A stretch of DNA of 64,000 bases from contig JAXBDG010000019.1 of the NCBI GenBank assembly GCA_036320915.1, forward strand, positions 496,001 through 560,000, written 5' to 3'. Position numbers and translations under genes: made by a program. This document shows, one piece after another, positions 48,922 through 60,079 of the stretch. The notes under the pieces were generated by a model, which was not told where the DNA came from, ran no database searches, and was given only the letters and a program-made list of their open reading frames with translations. Each line of letters begins with the position of its first letter. Position 1 is the stretch's first letter. Source of the stretch: Linnemannia elongata. Its lineage: Eukaryota; Mortierellomycota; Mortierellomycetes; Mortierellales; Mortierellaceae.

Positions 48922-49272
48922 AGAAGTGCTGTTTGTAAATCTGAAGGAAAGGGTTACCATTGACGGCAAGCCATTCGTTGGGATCGACGTATTTGGGGAG
49001 TTGGACGATAGTTTTGAAGTTTCCCTTGACGATAGAGTTGTTGCAATAAGGCTGGCAGAGGAACAGAGGGCGAATGGCCGAGATGGATCGCTTGGGCTTA
49101 ATCCTGCCGCCCAGTTTGCTATGTTTATTGTATTAGTTTGTGTATGTAGGAGGTGATTAGGTGGCAAGAATGGTGGTTGAGTGACAGTTGTTGCACAAGG
49201 AGAGCGATGTCTTGTTTGGGCGAATGCTGGATAATTGAAGGGAATGTACCTGATGTTGAAGAATCCACTCAT
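47670..49272 (-). CDS. MOB2-like NDR/LATS kinase activator
   Basis: Five exons: 49272-49250, 49118-48958, 48452-48359, 48171-48044 and 47917-47670, 217 residues. The Mob fold is clear: VKGNFKTIVQLPKYVDPNEW, DFCTPRECPNMSAG with two zinc Cys, QYIDFVMNWIQ, and FAHVYHSHYDKML with two zinc His. The stretch QPYCNNSIVKGNF and the ending LLDKKDIVPMQELI match Mob2 better than Mob1. Mob2 binds the NDR kinase Cbk1/Orb6, which drives polarised growth and septation-linked morphogenesis. A 50-base GA microsatellite lies in the second intron. The gene diverges from the FYR-domain gene at 50627. Confidence 0.9.
48869..48918. repeat. (AG)25 microsatellite in a MOB2 intron
   Basis: Twenty-five uninterrupted AG units, ending 40 bases from the donor end of the second MOB2 intron. 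Confidence 0.95.
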
Positions 49273-50033
49273 TGTTTGTGTGTTCGTTTGTTTAAACGAG
49301 AAAGATAAAGAAAGAGGAGGCTGGGCGAAAGAAGAGGGGAAGTGTGTTAAGGATTGAAGTGAGGCAAAAGTTGATGAAGGCGACGAAGGAAAGGAGGAAA
49401 GTGGAGGAGAGGAGGAAGGTAGGAGAGAAGGAAAGGAGAAAGAAGGCAACGTCTGTAAAAAAAGTGAACACGCGAATTTGAAGCAGAATGAAAAAGAAGA
49501 GCTGTGTGACTGCGACGACAAGGGCAGCAAAAAGGACGTTTCTACGGTTTTGCGGGGAAGAAGAGGGGACAGACCGAGGGAAGACAGGACTGGAAGGGAC
49601 TGTGCATAGAGGGGGAAAAGGAAGAAGAGATAGGAGAAGGTACATGCGCCCTCGTCTGCTTTATTGCTCTGGCGAAGAGAAGAGAAGAGAAGAAAGTAAA
49701 GAAAGTTTACAAGGAAGGAGCAGCCCATCGGGAGAGGCGGGCCGGGGTGGAGGATATTATGGACGAGTATGGTTTTTTTTTTTCTCCCTTTTCGACTTGG
49801 TTCTTCTCTGGCTCATTGTCGATGCATCACTTTTTTCTTCGTCATGGTCACTGCAACACGCCTTCATCATCATCATCATCATCATCATTGCCGGTTCAAG
49901 GGAAGTAAAAGGAAGAAGGGACTCCTCTTTACTTTTTGACTTTACTTCTTCATTTTGCTGGTTTTGTTTGTATCTCTTTGTATCTCTTTGACTGTGAGTG
50001 CAACCAACAACAGTGCGCTCCCTATCTATTCTA

Positions 50034-50066
<33 letters not shown>

Positions 50067-50626
50067 CCATATCCCCTTTCCCCTTTGGTCTCCTCTCCTT
50101 TGTGTCCAATGCTCACACAATCCACTCACACTTCACCCACCACCACTAAAATTTCCTCTTTTTCCCTTTGTGTCTGTGTCTGTGTCCTTTGTTGCCCCTC
50201 CTTTGCTCCTCCCCCCTTCCCCTTCTTCTTCCCTCTCTCTCTCTGTCCCCACCCCTCTTCCCTTCTTTCGTGTCCTCACTTTGCTTACTTCTTCTTTTCC
50301 CTTCTAGCCTCTTCTCTTTTGCTCCTTCGACTTTCCTCTCTCTTTTGGCTGGAAAAAAAAAACCTTTTTTTTGTTTTTTTTCACACTCCCTCCTCTCCTC
50401 CGAGTTTTTTTTCTTTCTTTCCTTCCTTCCTTTCCTTCTCCCTCTTTCTCCACTTTTTTTTTTTTTTTTTTTTTTTTTTCTTACCTTTCACCTTTTTTTC
50501 ATACACACAAACCAAACACATACTCCCTCCTCCTTTTGATCTCCCATCACCCACACATACACACGCAATCACTCATCCCATCAAAAAAAAAAAAAAAAAA
50601 AAAAAGCTTCTTGCACACCCAAGTTC
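49273..50626. promoter_or_regulatory. divergent intergenic region between MOB2 and FYR-domain genes
   Basis: 1.35 kb holding an 8-unit CAT repeat (49865-49888), a CT run (50043-50067), pyrimidine-rich DNA, a 26-base poly(T) (50454-50479) and a 23-base poly(A) (50583-50605) just before the proposed start codon. The plus-strand open frame through here is Ser/Leu/Pro/Phe-rich and is judged not to be coding. Confidence 0.55.
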
Positions 50627-53600
50627 ATGCGACCACTCTCGCCTTCTTTGCTCCCCCACTCTCCTAGTTCCACTTCAGCAACAAAAACTACCACAGAGGT
50701 TGAACACGCCACCACCAGCGCGACAAAAGCAAAAACGACCACAGGCCACCACTACCAATACGAACTCGACCACAGGGGCCACCCTCAACCGACGCCACCA
50801 AAACAACTTTCCCCATCGTCCGCTGTCCGAGGAAAACCAGAGCAAGAACGAGGAGGTGGTCACGCCTCCACAGCTAAGACAACCAACAGGCTCGAATCAA
50901 CAACATCCACGACCCCTACCTCCTCCATGGAAGGTGTCATCAGCATCTCAACCGCAACCACCACTCTTACTTCCACTATCAACGGACACCACAACCACAG
51001 CCATAGCAGCGACGAGAAGAAATATATCGTCGGTGACGACAATCGTCGCAGGCAACCCTCGCCTACTCTTGGGAAAAATGGTCAGCAACATAACAAGAAG
51101 GCTCTCTTCTCGGACACAGCAGCCAAGAACAACAGCAACATAAAAAACGGCAGCAAGCACAGCAGCCAGGATATCCGGATCCACTCCCCATCTCCTTCTC
51201 CCTCCCCTAGCAAGTCGAAAAGCACGAACGGACACACGACTACCAGGTCCAACCTTGACCACGGCGAACACGACGAATCGGAAGACCAACACGACGACAA
51301 CCACGACCACGACCAAGATGACCGCGAGTCTCACCTCTCGGGCATGGACCTTGACTCCCACGAGCACAACGACCACTACCATGACGACCGCCATCACTTC
51401 TCTGACGACAAGTACAAAAGTCTCAAACGCAAACTCAAACTTGCCCTTGAGGTAACTACACACAAAAAAAACTGGGTTGGGCTATTTTTTTTTTTTTTTG
51501 TTTTCTTCTACTCTTCGTACTGTCTTTGTCTTATCTACTCTAGTTCGTGGACAAACGAATAACAAAACTAATATAAAAAACGCCGTTTGGTTTTGTCCTT
51601 GTTCTCTTTTTCTTATAGGACAATGAGCGAATGAGCCATGAACTGGACAAGTTCCATCGAAGAGTCAGGCACCTCCGGCGGGAGAAGAAGTAAGTGCAAG
51701 AACAAGAAACGCCCAAAAATTCTTTTCTTGGCTGGAGTTGTATTCTTTCTTTTGGCGTCTCTACAACTGAGCCCTCAAGAAATGAAAAAGAGAGAGAACC
51801 TTGACAAAGAGAAGGCGCATCACAAGGATATATAAAATGAGAGAAGAGTGGAGTAGTAAAGGATCGAGAAAGAGGACAAAGCAAAGCTCAATTCGACGAA
51901 GGGTTGTCGGGGTCATACCTACTCTTTAGACATTGGCGTGCACAACCTTTGGCTTAAATTCATCCATTCGCTCATATCCAACTAACATCCTTCCGATAAT
52001 TCTTCATAGTCTCATACTAGATCGCCTTTGTACTTTGCAGCGTCAGGGCGCAGACTCTGGAAGTGACTCGATCTCATCTCTGAGCAGCGATAGCGAATCG
52101 TCTGATTCTTCCCTTTCAGACGAGTCGCGTCGTCCTGCTCAACGGACAGGTGGCTCAAAACAGGGCCCAGGAAGTGGTAAGGGGAACGGGAACAAGGGAG
52201 GCCGTGGATCTGGACCCAGTCAAGCAACTGCAAATATATCTCACTCTGCAGCAACCACATCAACAGGAGAAGCTGTTTCATCAACACATCATCCAAAGAA
52301 AAAGGGAGGTGTCAGACGCTCATCTCCATCTACTCCTGGTACCCCTGCGCCAACATCTGCTCGACCAGGGTCCAAAGAGTCCAAGTCTCATACGCCTGCT
52401 GCAGTCCCATCGACCATCACCAATGTTGGATCTGCTACTCAGAAGCCCAAGCGCGTTCACCAAACCAACAAGCAGAGACCGGGACTGGCCAAGGCGCGTA
52501 AGGTCCAGATCGTCGAAAAGGATGAACGGGGCAACGTCAAACTGCCTGTCACAGTCGGAATCATCACCATCTTGAGCATTGGACACGTCGTCTATGACCG
52601 CGAGGCTTTCCACAATGACCGCTACATCTGGCCCGTCGGATACAAAATGTCACGCTCCTACAACAGCATGATTGACCCTACAACCCATACCACATACACA
52701 TGCAGTGTCATCGATGATGGTGAAGCTCCCAAGGTACGTTCTTGGATGTGTTTGCCACACTTGATGTTACCAGATGTGGCGTGCACTTTATCTAACGAGT
52801 AACATTTCTTGATCGAATAATTAGTTTCAAATCGATGCAGAAGATCAGCCAGGAAAGCCGATTATTGCAGGAACGGCAACAGGCGCATGGACACATATTG
52901 TCAAGGCAGCCAATGCCATTCGGAAACGGGACCACTCCAACTCAGCCTCAGGACCAGACTACTTTGGGTTCTCGAACGCGACGATTGCCAAGATGATCCA
53001 GGATCTTCCGAATGCGGAAAAGTGCTCGACGTATGTGATGCAGCAGTTTGAGGAGATTGCAGGGTCCGGAGGATCTGCTTTGGCTGGGACTGCAGGACAG
53101 ACCCCAGGGGGAGGAGGAGTGACAGGAAAGCGGAAGGTTTCAGCTCTGGCGTCTGGTGCAAAATCAGGGAAGGATCAGAATAGCGATGAACATGATGCAG
53201 CGGACGGAGAGACAGGAGCAGCAGGTGGAAATGATGACGATGATGATGAAGAATACGCATCTCTTGGATCCTTGAGCAAGCCCAGTAACCCCAAGAGCGG
53301 CAATGTTGCACTCAACACAAAGCAGAAAAAGACGAAAAAGACGAAACTGTCGACGACAGCTGTGGCAGTGCCTGCGATTCGATTGGCGGGCGTCAATGAT
53401 TTCGCGCCTTTGTCGTCCGACTCACCACTACCACCGCCTACTACTGGTTCCCTGTCGGTCAAGGAGGAGATCAGCGATGTCCAGGATGGTGACGAGGAGA
53501 CGGTTTCAGAATCAGGGTCTCCTCAGGCTGGCAAACCGCAACCTCAGTCCAACGGACCATCCTCAGCAAAGGCAGCTACAGAATTGGCGGATCAGGACGT

Positions 53601-53754
53601 GGATGTGGACGTGGTAGATTTTGATGATGACGACGAGGAGATGCACGAGAGACCACATCGGCCTCAGTCGCCGGTTGGTGCCAACGGAAGTGAGGCTCGA
53701 CACGATGATGAAGGCATGACCACCGACGAGGATGTGCCCCTGCACAAGGTATAA
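50627..53754 (+). CDS. TBRG1-like nuclear protein with FYRN and FYRC domains
   Basis: Four exons: 50627-51451, 51619-51689, 52010-52733 and 52825-53754, about 849 residues. The first 270 residues are low-complexity with a His/Asp-rich stretch. A coiled coil follows, built across two introns: KRKLKLALEDNERMSHEL, HLRREKKNLILDRL. Next come a Ser-rich linker and the FYRN domain (from about residue 477: LPVTVGIITILSIGHVVYD, then RYIWPVGYK). The FYRC domain ends near residue 600 (DYFGFSNATIAKMIQDLPNA). This order, coil then FYRN and FYRC, is that of animal TBRG1. FYR domains occur in chromatin proteins such as MLL-type methyltransferases. An acidic Asp-rich tail ends the protein. The start could lie elsewhere because the first exon is low-complexity; exon 3 begins at the CATAG acceptor at 52009, not at the later CAG. 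Confidence 0.85.
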
Positions 53755-53938
53755 CCTGGCTGTCAGTCCGTATGGGAGTATCGCTGCTGGATTCGCGCCA
53801 AAAGTACTTTTCTAGTCTTATTTCTGCGACTCTTGTTTTCACTCGTCCCTTCATTCACTTTTGGCTTTTACCCCTTCTAAAATAATTGTTTTTACAACCG
53901 GCTTCTCATTCGTTCCTTTTGTTCCTTTCTTCATAAAA

Positions 53939-53944
53939 AATAAA
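53939..53944 (+). terminator. polyadenylation signal of the FYR-domain gene
   Basis: AATAAA about 185 bases after the stop codon at 53754. Confidence 0.4.
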
Positions 53945-54060
53945 ATTGTGCTGGTTCTACTCTCAGTTTTTTCAGTGATGATATGGCATGGTTCTGTAGG
54001 CGATGTTGTTATGTTTTGATAAAAGATACAAGTTAATTAGCGTTGGTATTTTTGTTGTGT

Positions 54061-54079
54061 TTTATTTTTTATTTTATTT
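54061..54079 (-). terminator. polyadenylation signals of the forkhead gene
   Basis: Clustered AATAAA-type hexamers on the minus strand, 35-55 bases after the forkhead stop codon at 54114. Together with the plus-strand signal at 53939 they mark the ends of two convergent genes. Confidence 0.45.
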
Positions 54080-54113
54080 TTTTATGGATGGAGGTAACTA
54101 AACGGCGGTGCGA

Positions 54114-57100
54114 TTAGAGGTTGAGCCAGCCCATGTAGTTGTCCGCCTTCATCTCCATTGTCTCCGATGCTGTCGCCGCCGCCGTTGTTGTCGTTGCTGC
54201 TTCAATATGTACAGTTGCATCGCCACCATGCTCCTCCAGTTCAACTTCCATAGGACCTACGATGCCCTCAACTCCAGAGACCGTCTTATCGCCGCTCAGC
54301 TCAAGGGATTCAACAGTAACAGCCGCCAATTCCTTCAGAATTCCGCCAGGGATCATAGGCATCTCCCAGGTTGTGGCTGACTGTCCTGACTCGACTACTC
54401 CGGTACCGCCTTCGATCATGTCGGCCAATGGTGAAGGCACATCTCCGGCAATAATAGGCAACAATGACGACGCATCAACGGCAACCGAACAAGGCTGCAT
54501 TCCGTCACCGTCCTGATCAGTCACGAGACCAGCTCCTGTATGATCCAGAAAGTGTGATGTTGAGGTCGACAGAGCTTCCACAAGAGCGCCTCCAACAGCC
54601 AAGTCCTCGGCGGGTGCGATACACACAGTCTCAAAGGCCTCGCTCTGACAGCGCTCCAGAACCTGTGAAGTTGCCGCACTTTCAATATCAAGCTCCTCTA
54701 CCAGCTCCGTAACTTCCTCAGTCATCATCCAACCAGTAGTCTCGCGAACAAACCCCTTGCAGGAATCCGACTCCGAATCAAACCCAGAGTCACAACCCGA
54801 CCGAGCCACGCCACCACCGCCAAGTCTTCCAACAACCGCCGTGCTTTCGCCATTGATGTCGCCCATGTCGGTATCAGAGTTGTCCTCCACACCAACATCT
54901 TCCGCTTCGTCGTCCTCAGAATCAGACTCCTCGTACCAATCAAGAGACGCCACGACAATCTGCTGAATCCCGGCAAGTCGTCTCTGTTCATACGTCTCGT
55001 TCTGACACACAGATCTACCACCACCATGTCGCCTCGAAGAAACGCCTCGTGTACCATCTCTGTTGTTGTCACACCTACCCGCTCCGAAGTAATCGTCGTC
55101 GTCATCATAGTCCTCCTCCAGTGACGCAGCATGACTCAACTCCAAATCCTTGAGCGAGATAAATGCAGGCGAACAACCGGTGGTGGCGCTCACAGGAGTC
55201 TGTGAAGTAGGCGCAGCAGCGAGGAGCGAAGAAGCACTCTGTTGTCGGGCTGGTGCCGCCTCATCCTTGGTCTTGCCGCCGTTGACAGTCATCGCCCTCC
55301 TGTTGCTGCGGCCAACGACACCATCACCAACGCAGTTTTGCTGTTGCTGTGAAGACGATGCTGACTGACCTCCAACATCTGGTCGTGCTCGCTTCCTACC
55401 TCGTCTCTCTATGCGCTGTCCTGCCTCTACTCCTGGCGTCGTCGTCGTCGTCGCTGATGATGCTGAAGCAGTACGATCCTGATTCCCCGATGGCAAGGAA
55501 GAAGACGAGGAAGCTGAAACCAAAGAGGTCCGCTTCCCACAAGGAGCAGCCTTAAAGTCTTCGGACGACACAAACTCGGCCAACTTCTGAGGAGGGCGCC
55601 GAATCCGGGGTGAGGTCACGACTCCAGGAAGGCCGGCAAGTTCCAGATCCAATGGAGCCCTGCGAGGAAGAGTACCAGGAGTGGCGGTGGGCGTAGTTGG
55701 CGCAGACATGGTTGGGCTGTAGAGTGGCAGGTCGATGGTGAAATGGTTCATGCGAGAGACGACAGGGCTAGTGAGGCTCCTGTCGGACCGGATTGAGCTA
55801 GACCGCTTCCTTGATGGCGGCGGTGGTGATGTCATCCTTGCGTTCGTCTCGGAATGATGGTCTTGGGGACCAGGCGAAGTCGGTGGCGTCGACAACGAAG
55901 CACCTGCGACCAAAGATGGCTTTCGACTATGAAAAGCGGTAGTGATGTAATCATCCGCCTCCTTGGTACGCGGGGGTCTCCGTGCACGTCCGCTTCGACG
56001 CACTGTACCACCATCATCAGCGTCGTCAGATGCGGCTGGTGAAGGAATCGAAGCCGCAGAAGATTGAAACTCACGCGACTTTTCATCCTCAAATGATTCT
56101 CCAATCGTACCAATAGTACAGGCCAACTTAGGAGGACGAGCGACCCTGGAGTGGGTAGTTGGGCAAGGTGAGGCAGATACATAGTCGCCAGCGCCAAGGT
56201 TGCCGCCAGAAGCCTTTCTCTTCCGAGAATGGTTCGGGGTCTGCTTGTTCTCGGAGTCGACAATCCACAAGCTGCCCTTGCCAGGCTCACCTGGCCCTCG
56301 TTCTAACTTGCAGAAGAACTTGCTCTGCGAGAGGGCATGTCGAACAGAGCTCTATTGACAGTGAACAGTAGTAAAGGGCATGATTAACAATGGGTTGATT
56401 GGTGACTATCCGTACCCACCAGATACCTCCCACGCTTTACATTTGAATGGAGACATGGGTTCCCTGAAATACAAAAAAAAACGTACCTGCCAGACTTTGC
56501 CTGCCTTGCGATAAAAAGGGTACTTGCCCATGATTCCGCCATAGATATCGGGCAGGTCCAGCTTGACCTTGCTCGATGCCTGGAAGACCTCCATGATCAT
56601 CGTCGTGTACGAGCAATCAGGTCTGGCTGTTGACGACGTGGCCGAAGAAGAAGCAGAAGAAGCCTTCCGTCGCTCCAGCCTATTATTGTTGGTGATGCTA
56701 GCGGGCCTTTCGGCATTTTTAGTCGCCTTGGCAGCAGGTGTGGTGTTGTGACCCTCAGACACCCTCCTCTTCCTCACCCTCTTCTCGGACGACTCGACGA
56801 CGGGCAACGATACGGTCTCAACAGTGGCAAATGTGGTTGTTCCAGCAGTAGTGGAGGTCATCCGGCTGTCCATAGTCGGGTTTGGGCTCATTGCCTCCGT
56901 TATTGGCTCAGACTTGCAAGCAACAACAAGCCCCTTGGAAGTCGGCGACGACGACGACGACGATGACAAAGAGGAGTGGTCTGGCTCGATAGGAGAAGGA
57001 AAAGGAGAGGAAAAGCCGTCCCTGTTGATATTGCTAGAGTTGTCGTCTATTGATCTTCTCCTTTTTGTTCGGGTCTTCTGTTCGCGTCTACTCCGTCTTT

Positions 57101-58469
57101 CATCAGAGGAGGGGGGAAAGACGGCGACGACAAGACTTCTTGGAGTAGAGCCCAGAGAGATTGCGGGAGGAGGAAAAGAGGACGACAATGCGGCCGGCCG
57201 CTGCTGCTGCTGGTGGAGCTGCTGCTGTGAAGATGATGCTTGTGAGGGAGAAGTACAATGCATGGCGGGATCTGTTTGTCTAGGGGAAGGCTCTTCTCCC
57301 TTGCAAGGAATTGAGTTTTCCGAGGAGAGGGAAGACGATGCTGCTGCCACGCTTGAGCCGCTTTTCCCTGTGCTCGAGTTTGTGTGCAGGGCAACGTTCT
57401 CGCGGCGGACCACACACGCGGGGTCCAAATCAACACCGTCCACGGTCAAAGAGTTGGAGCGAGAGGGAGAAGAGGACAAGACCGATAGTGGAGGGAGGGC
57501 AGTGGTTGCACTATCGGGAGGAGACAATGGCGAGCAGGTGTGTGCAAGTGATGATGATGAAGGAGAAGATAGCAATAGGGGGGAGGGCAGCAAAGGGTTG
57601 TTGTCAGCCAAGGAGGGCATAGAAGGAAAGGAAAAGTGAAGTGGCGAAGAAGGTGGGAAGGAGGGTGAGGTAGACGAGGAGGAGGAACTCGAGGAACAGA
57701 AGGACAACGAGGAAGAGGAGGAGAGGGGCGATCTACGGCCAAGCCCACTACGACCCTCTGCTACTGTCGCAATGGGATAGGAGCTATTATCTTCCTCTCC
57801 CTCGCTGCCTTTCATTGGCTCGTGCTGTTCTTCATGATGTTGTTGTTGTGCCCCGGTGTTGTTGCTTTTGTTATCGATACCGATTCCATTGTAGCAGCCC
57901 CTTAGACATCCCTGTAGCTGTGTACTAACAGAGAGGTGAGGAGGGTATGCCGTCTCTTCTCTACTGCTGCTCCGTTGTTGCCCCTGTTGCAATTGCTGCT
58001 GAGGCTGTTGCTCTTGTTGCTGGCGGTGATGGTGCCGATGATGGTCTAGCTGGGAGGCAGCATCCCATGAGACCTCCTCCAGTTTTGTCGAAAGACAGGA
58101 AGCCTTTATTGGTGCTCCTGTTGCTGTTGCTGACTGGCGAGTTTCCATTTCCGTCGGTTCCGGGAGGGAAGAGAGTGGGAGGAGGGAGGTGTCGTTACCA
58201 GAGGAAAGTAGCCGCGATTGTTGTTGCAGGTCATCCGTATCGTTGATGTTGTTGTTGCGCTCAGGCGAGGGGGCGTGGAGGGGCCAGGTGCTGGTGATGG
58301 GGCTCTTGAGAGGATGTTGGAAAGAACCGGACTTCAGGATACGGCCTTCCTCGTCCTGTTGTTGCTTTTGTTGTTGCTGTTGTAGCAGTAATAATTTATG
58401 CCCATTGTTGTCACTGTTGCTGTTGTTGTCGTTGTTTCCTCTGGTGTGGTTGTCAAAGACAATTTGCAT
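54114..58469 (-). CDS. large forkhead transcription factor
   Basis: Two exons: 58469-56487 and 56351-54114, 1406 residues. The start is an ATG followed by QIVFDNHTRG. The forkhead (winged-helix) domain lies near residues 616-700 and is split by the intron: SYTTMIMEVFQASS and GGIMGKYPFYRKAGKVWQ before it, SSVRHALSQSKFFCKLERG and PGEPGKGSLWIVD after it. The recognition helix has SSVRHALSQSK where most forkheads have NSIRHNLSLNK, so some base contacts may differ. The rest is long, disordered-looking sequence: Gln, Ser and Pro tracts, basic clusters (KRRRS, RKRRVS), and an acidic C-terminal half. Forkhead factors in fungi control the cell cycle and development. No FHA domain is seen, which sets it apart from yeast Fkh1/2. 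The gene is convergent with the FYR-domain gene. Confidence 0.88.
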
Positions 58470-60079
58470 TATGGGTTCAAGGAAGGAAGGCAGGGAAGGA
58501 AAGCCCTTGTTGTTTGTGGTCTATTCGTAATTCTTTTTGATGTTCGACTGTGGATGAGCACTTCGTCTTTTTTTTTATGAAGATATCGTGAGAATTGGCG
58601 AATTGATGGTGCAACTGACGACGAAGAGAAGAAGAGAAACAAAGAGAAGGAAAGAGACGAGAAAAGGAGGAAAGATCCACAAGGAAAGGAAGAGAATAGA
58701 AGGGAGAGAGAGAAAGGAAAAGTGAGTGTTGGATCGATAATGAAAAATGCGTGATTGTTTGATATCACTTTCGTGACGGAATGAAATGAGTGAGATACCA
58801 GAGAACAGTGGGAAGAAAGAGCAGGGTGTGGTACAATTATCAACAACTTTGGAAGGTGAAGCAGAAAAAAAAAAGTAAACAATGCACACGAGAAATAGGG
58901 GGGACGAGGAGGAAAGACAAAGAGGAACGAGTAAGACTAAGGGGGTAGGGGAAAAAAGGTAGAGCGAGCGTATACTTGAAAATGGAGTCGGTTGTATGAT
59001 TGTTGTTGTATTACTGTTATGTGGAATAAAAGAGGAAGAGAAGAGAGGCAGGAAGGTAGAAGGTGAAGAGAAAACGGCTGGAAGAGAGGATGAACAGGTT
59101 CAATTGATGACGAGCAACAAGGAAACAGCTCAACGACGACAGAAACTGTATGTACGACACGAAAAAAAAACGCGGGGTCGTGTCCTGTCTGTACTTTTGG
59201 CTTTTTTCTGTTGCTGTTGCTCCTGTTGCTGTTGCTACTTTCAGTTTGGGTATGACGAACGACAAAAACCCAAACAATATAATAATCCAATAAAAAAGAA
59301 ATAAAAAAGAGGGTGGGGTAGAGAGAGGACGTACCTGTGGGTGGTTGTTGGGGTGAGAGAAAATTGATCTGTTGGTGAATGAGGAAGTCAAGACGAGTGA
59401 GGACTGGTATGAAGGTGTACGTGTGAATGGGAAAGTGGAAGAAGAAAAAGAAGGATGAGGAGAAGAGTGATGAAAGAGAAGACGAGTAAGAGAAGGTGGG
59501 GAGTGGATGGTCAATGGGGAAAAAGAAAAGAATAGAACAAAAAGGGAGAGAGCGGAAGATGAAAAAATATTAGGGAAGAATGAGTGATGCAAGCGGGGGT
59601 GAGAATGAGACGAAAATGAGAGAAAGAGACAACGATGGGAAAAGACGACAAGGGTCCTGTGAGTGCATGTGGGATGAGGCAAGTTGACAAACGGAAAAGT
59701 GCGGGAAACAAAAGTCTGGTAAAAGTATCTAGCATTCACTCAAGGTCAGTCATGGCGTTCTATTCCCTTTGCCTGGGGGCATGGCCAGGTCGGATACCAC
59801 GCGTCACGAAAATGGAACAATACATGATCACCAGACCCGTCATTATACATCATCACTGATTATTTCCCTGCCGTCATCTCTTCTCTTCAATCGGATCCCA
59901 GGTAGGTCTCACATTTCTATTTCAATCCCGCCACGGAACCAAATCATCCAAACGCGTAAAAGTAACGAGTCAAAACACGCGTCCATTGGGACCTTTATTT
60001 TATCATTTTACATTTTTTTGTCATCCCTCTCGCTCTCTCTCTCTCCCTCTCTCTCTCGCAAGATACTACCAATATTTTT
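58470..60079. other. region upstream of the forkhead gene, no gene seen
   Basis: 1.6 kb with purine-rich stretches on the plus strand. The minus-strand open frames are Ser/Phe/Leu-rich and follow base composition, so this is most likely the forkhead promoter and leader, possibly with a leader intron. The last 200 bases contain the 3' end of the Ras gene. Confidence 0.5.

Noticed and set aside
49998..51143. A 381-codon plus-strand frame before and over the FYR-domain gene
   Set aside because: It is Ser/Leu/Pro/Phe-rich because of CT-rich DNA and overlaps the better-supported frame from 50627 that leads into FYRN/FYRC.
56824..57639. A 271-codon plus-strand frame opposite the forkhead gene
   Set aside because: It is the complement of low-complexity Ser/Pro/Gln coding sequence and shows no domain.
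59017..59739. A 240-codon minus-strand frame upstream of the forkhead gene
   Set aside because: Ser/Phe/Leu-rich throughout, following pyrimidine-rich DNA, with no domain or signal of a start.
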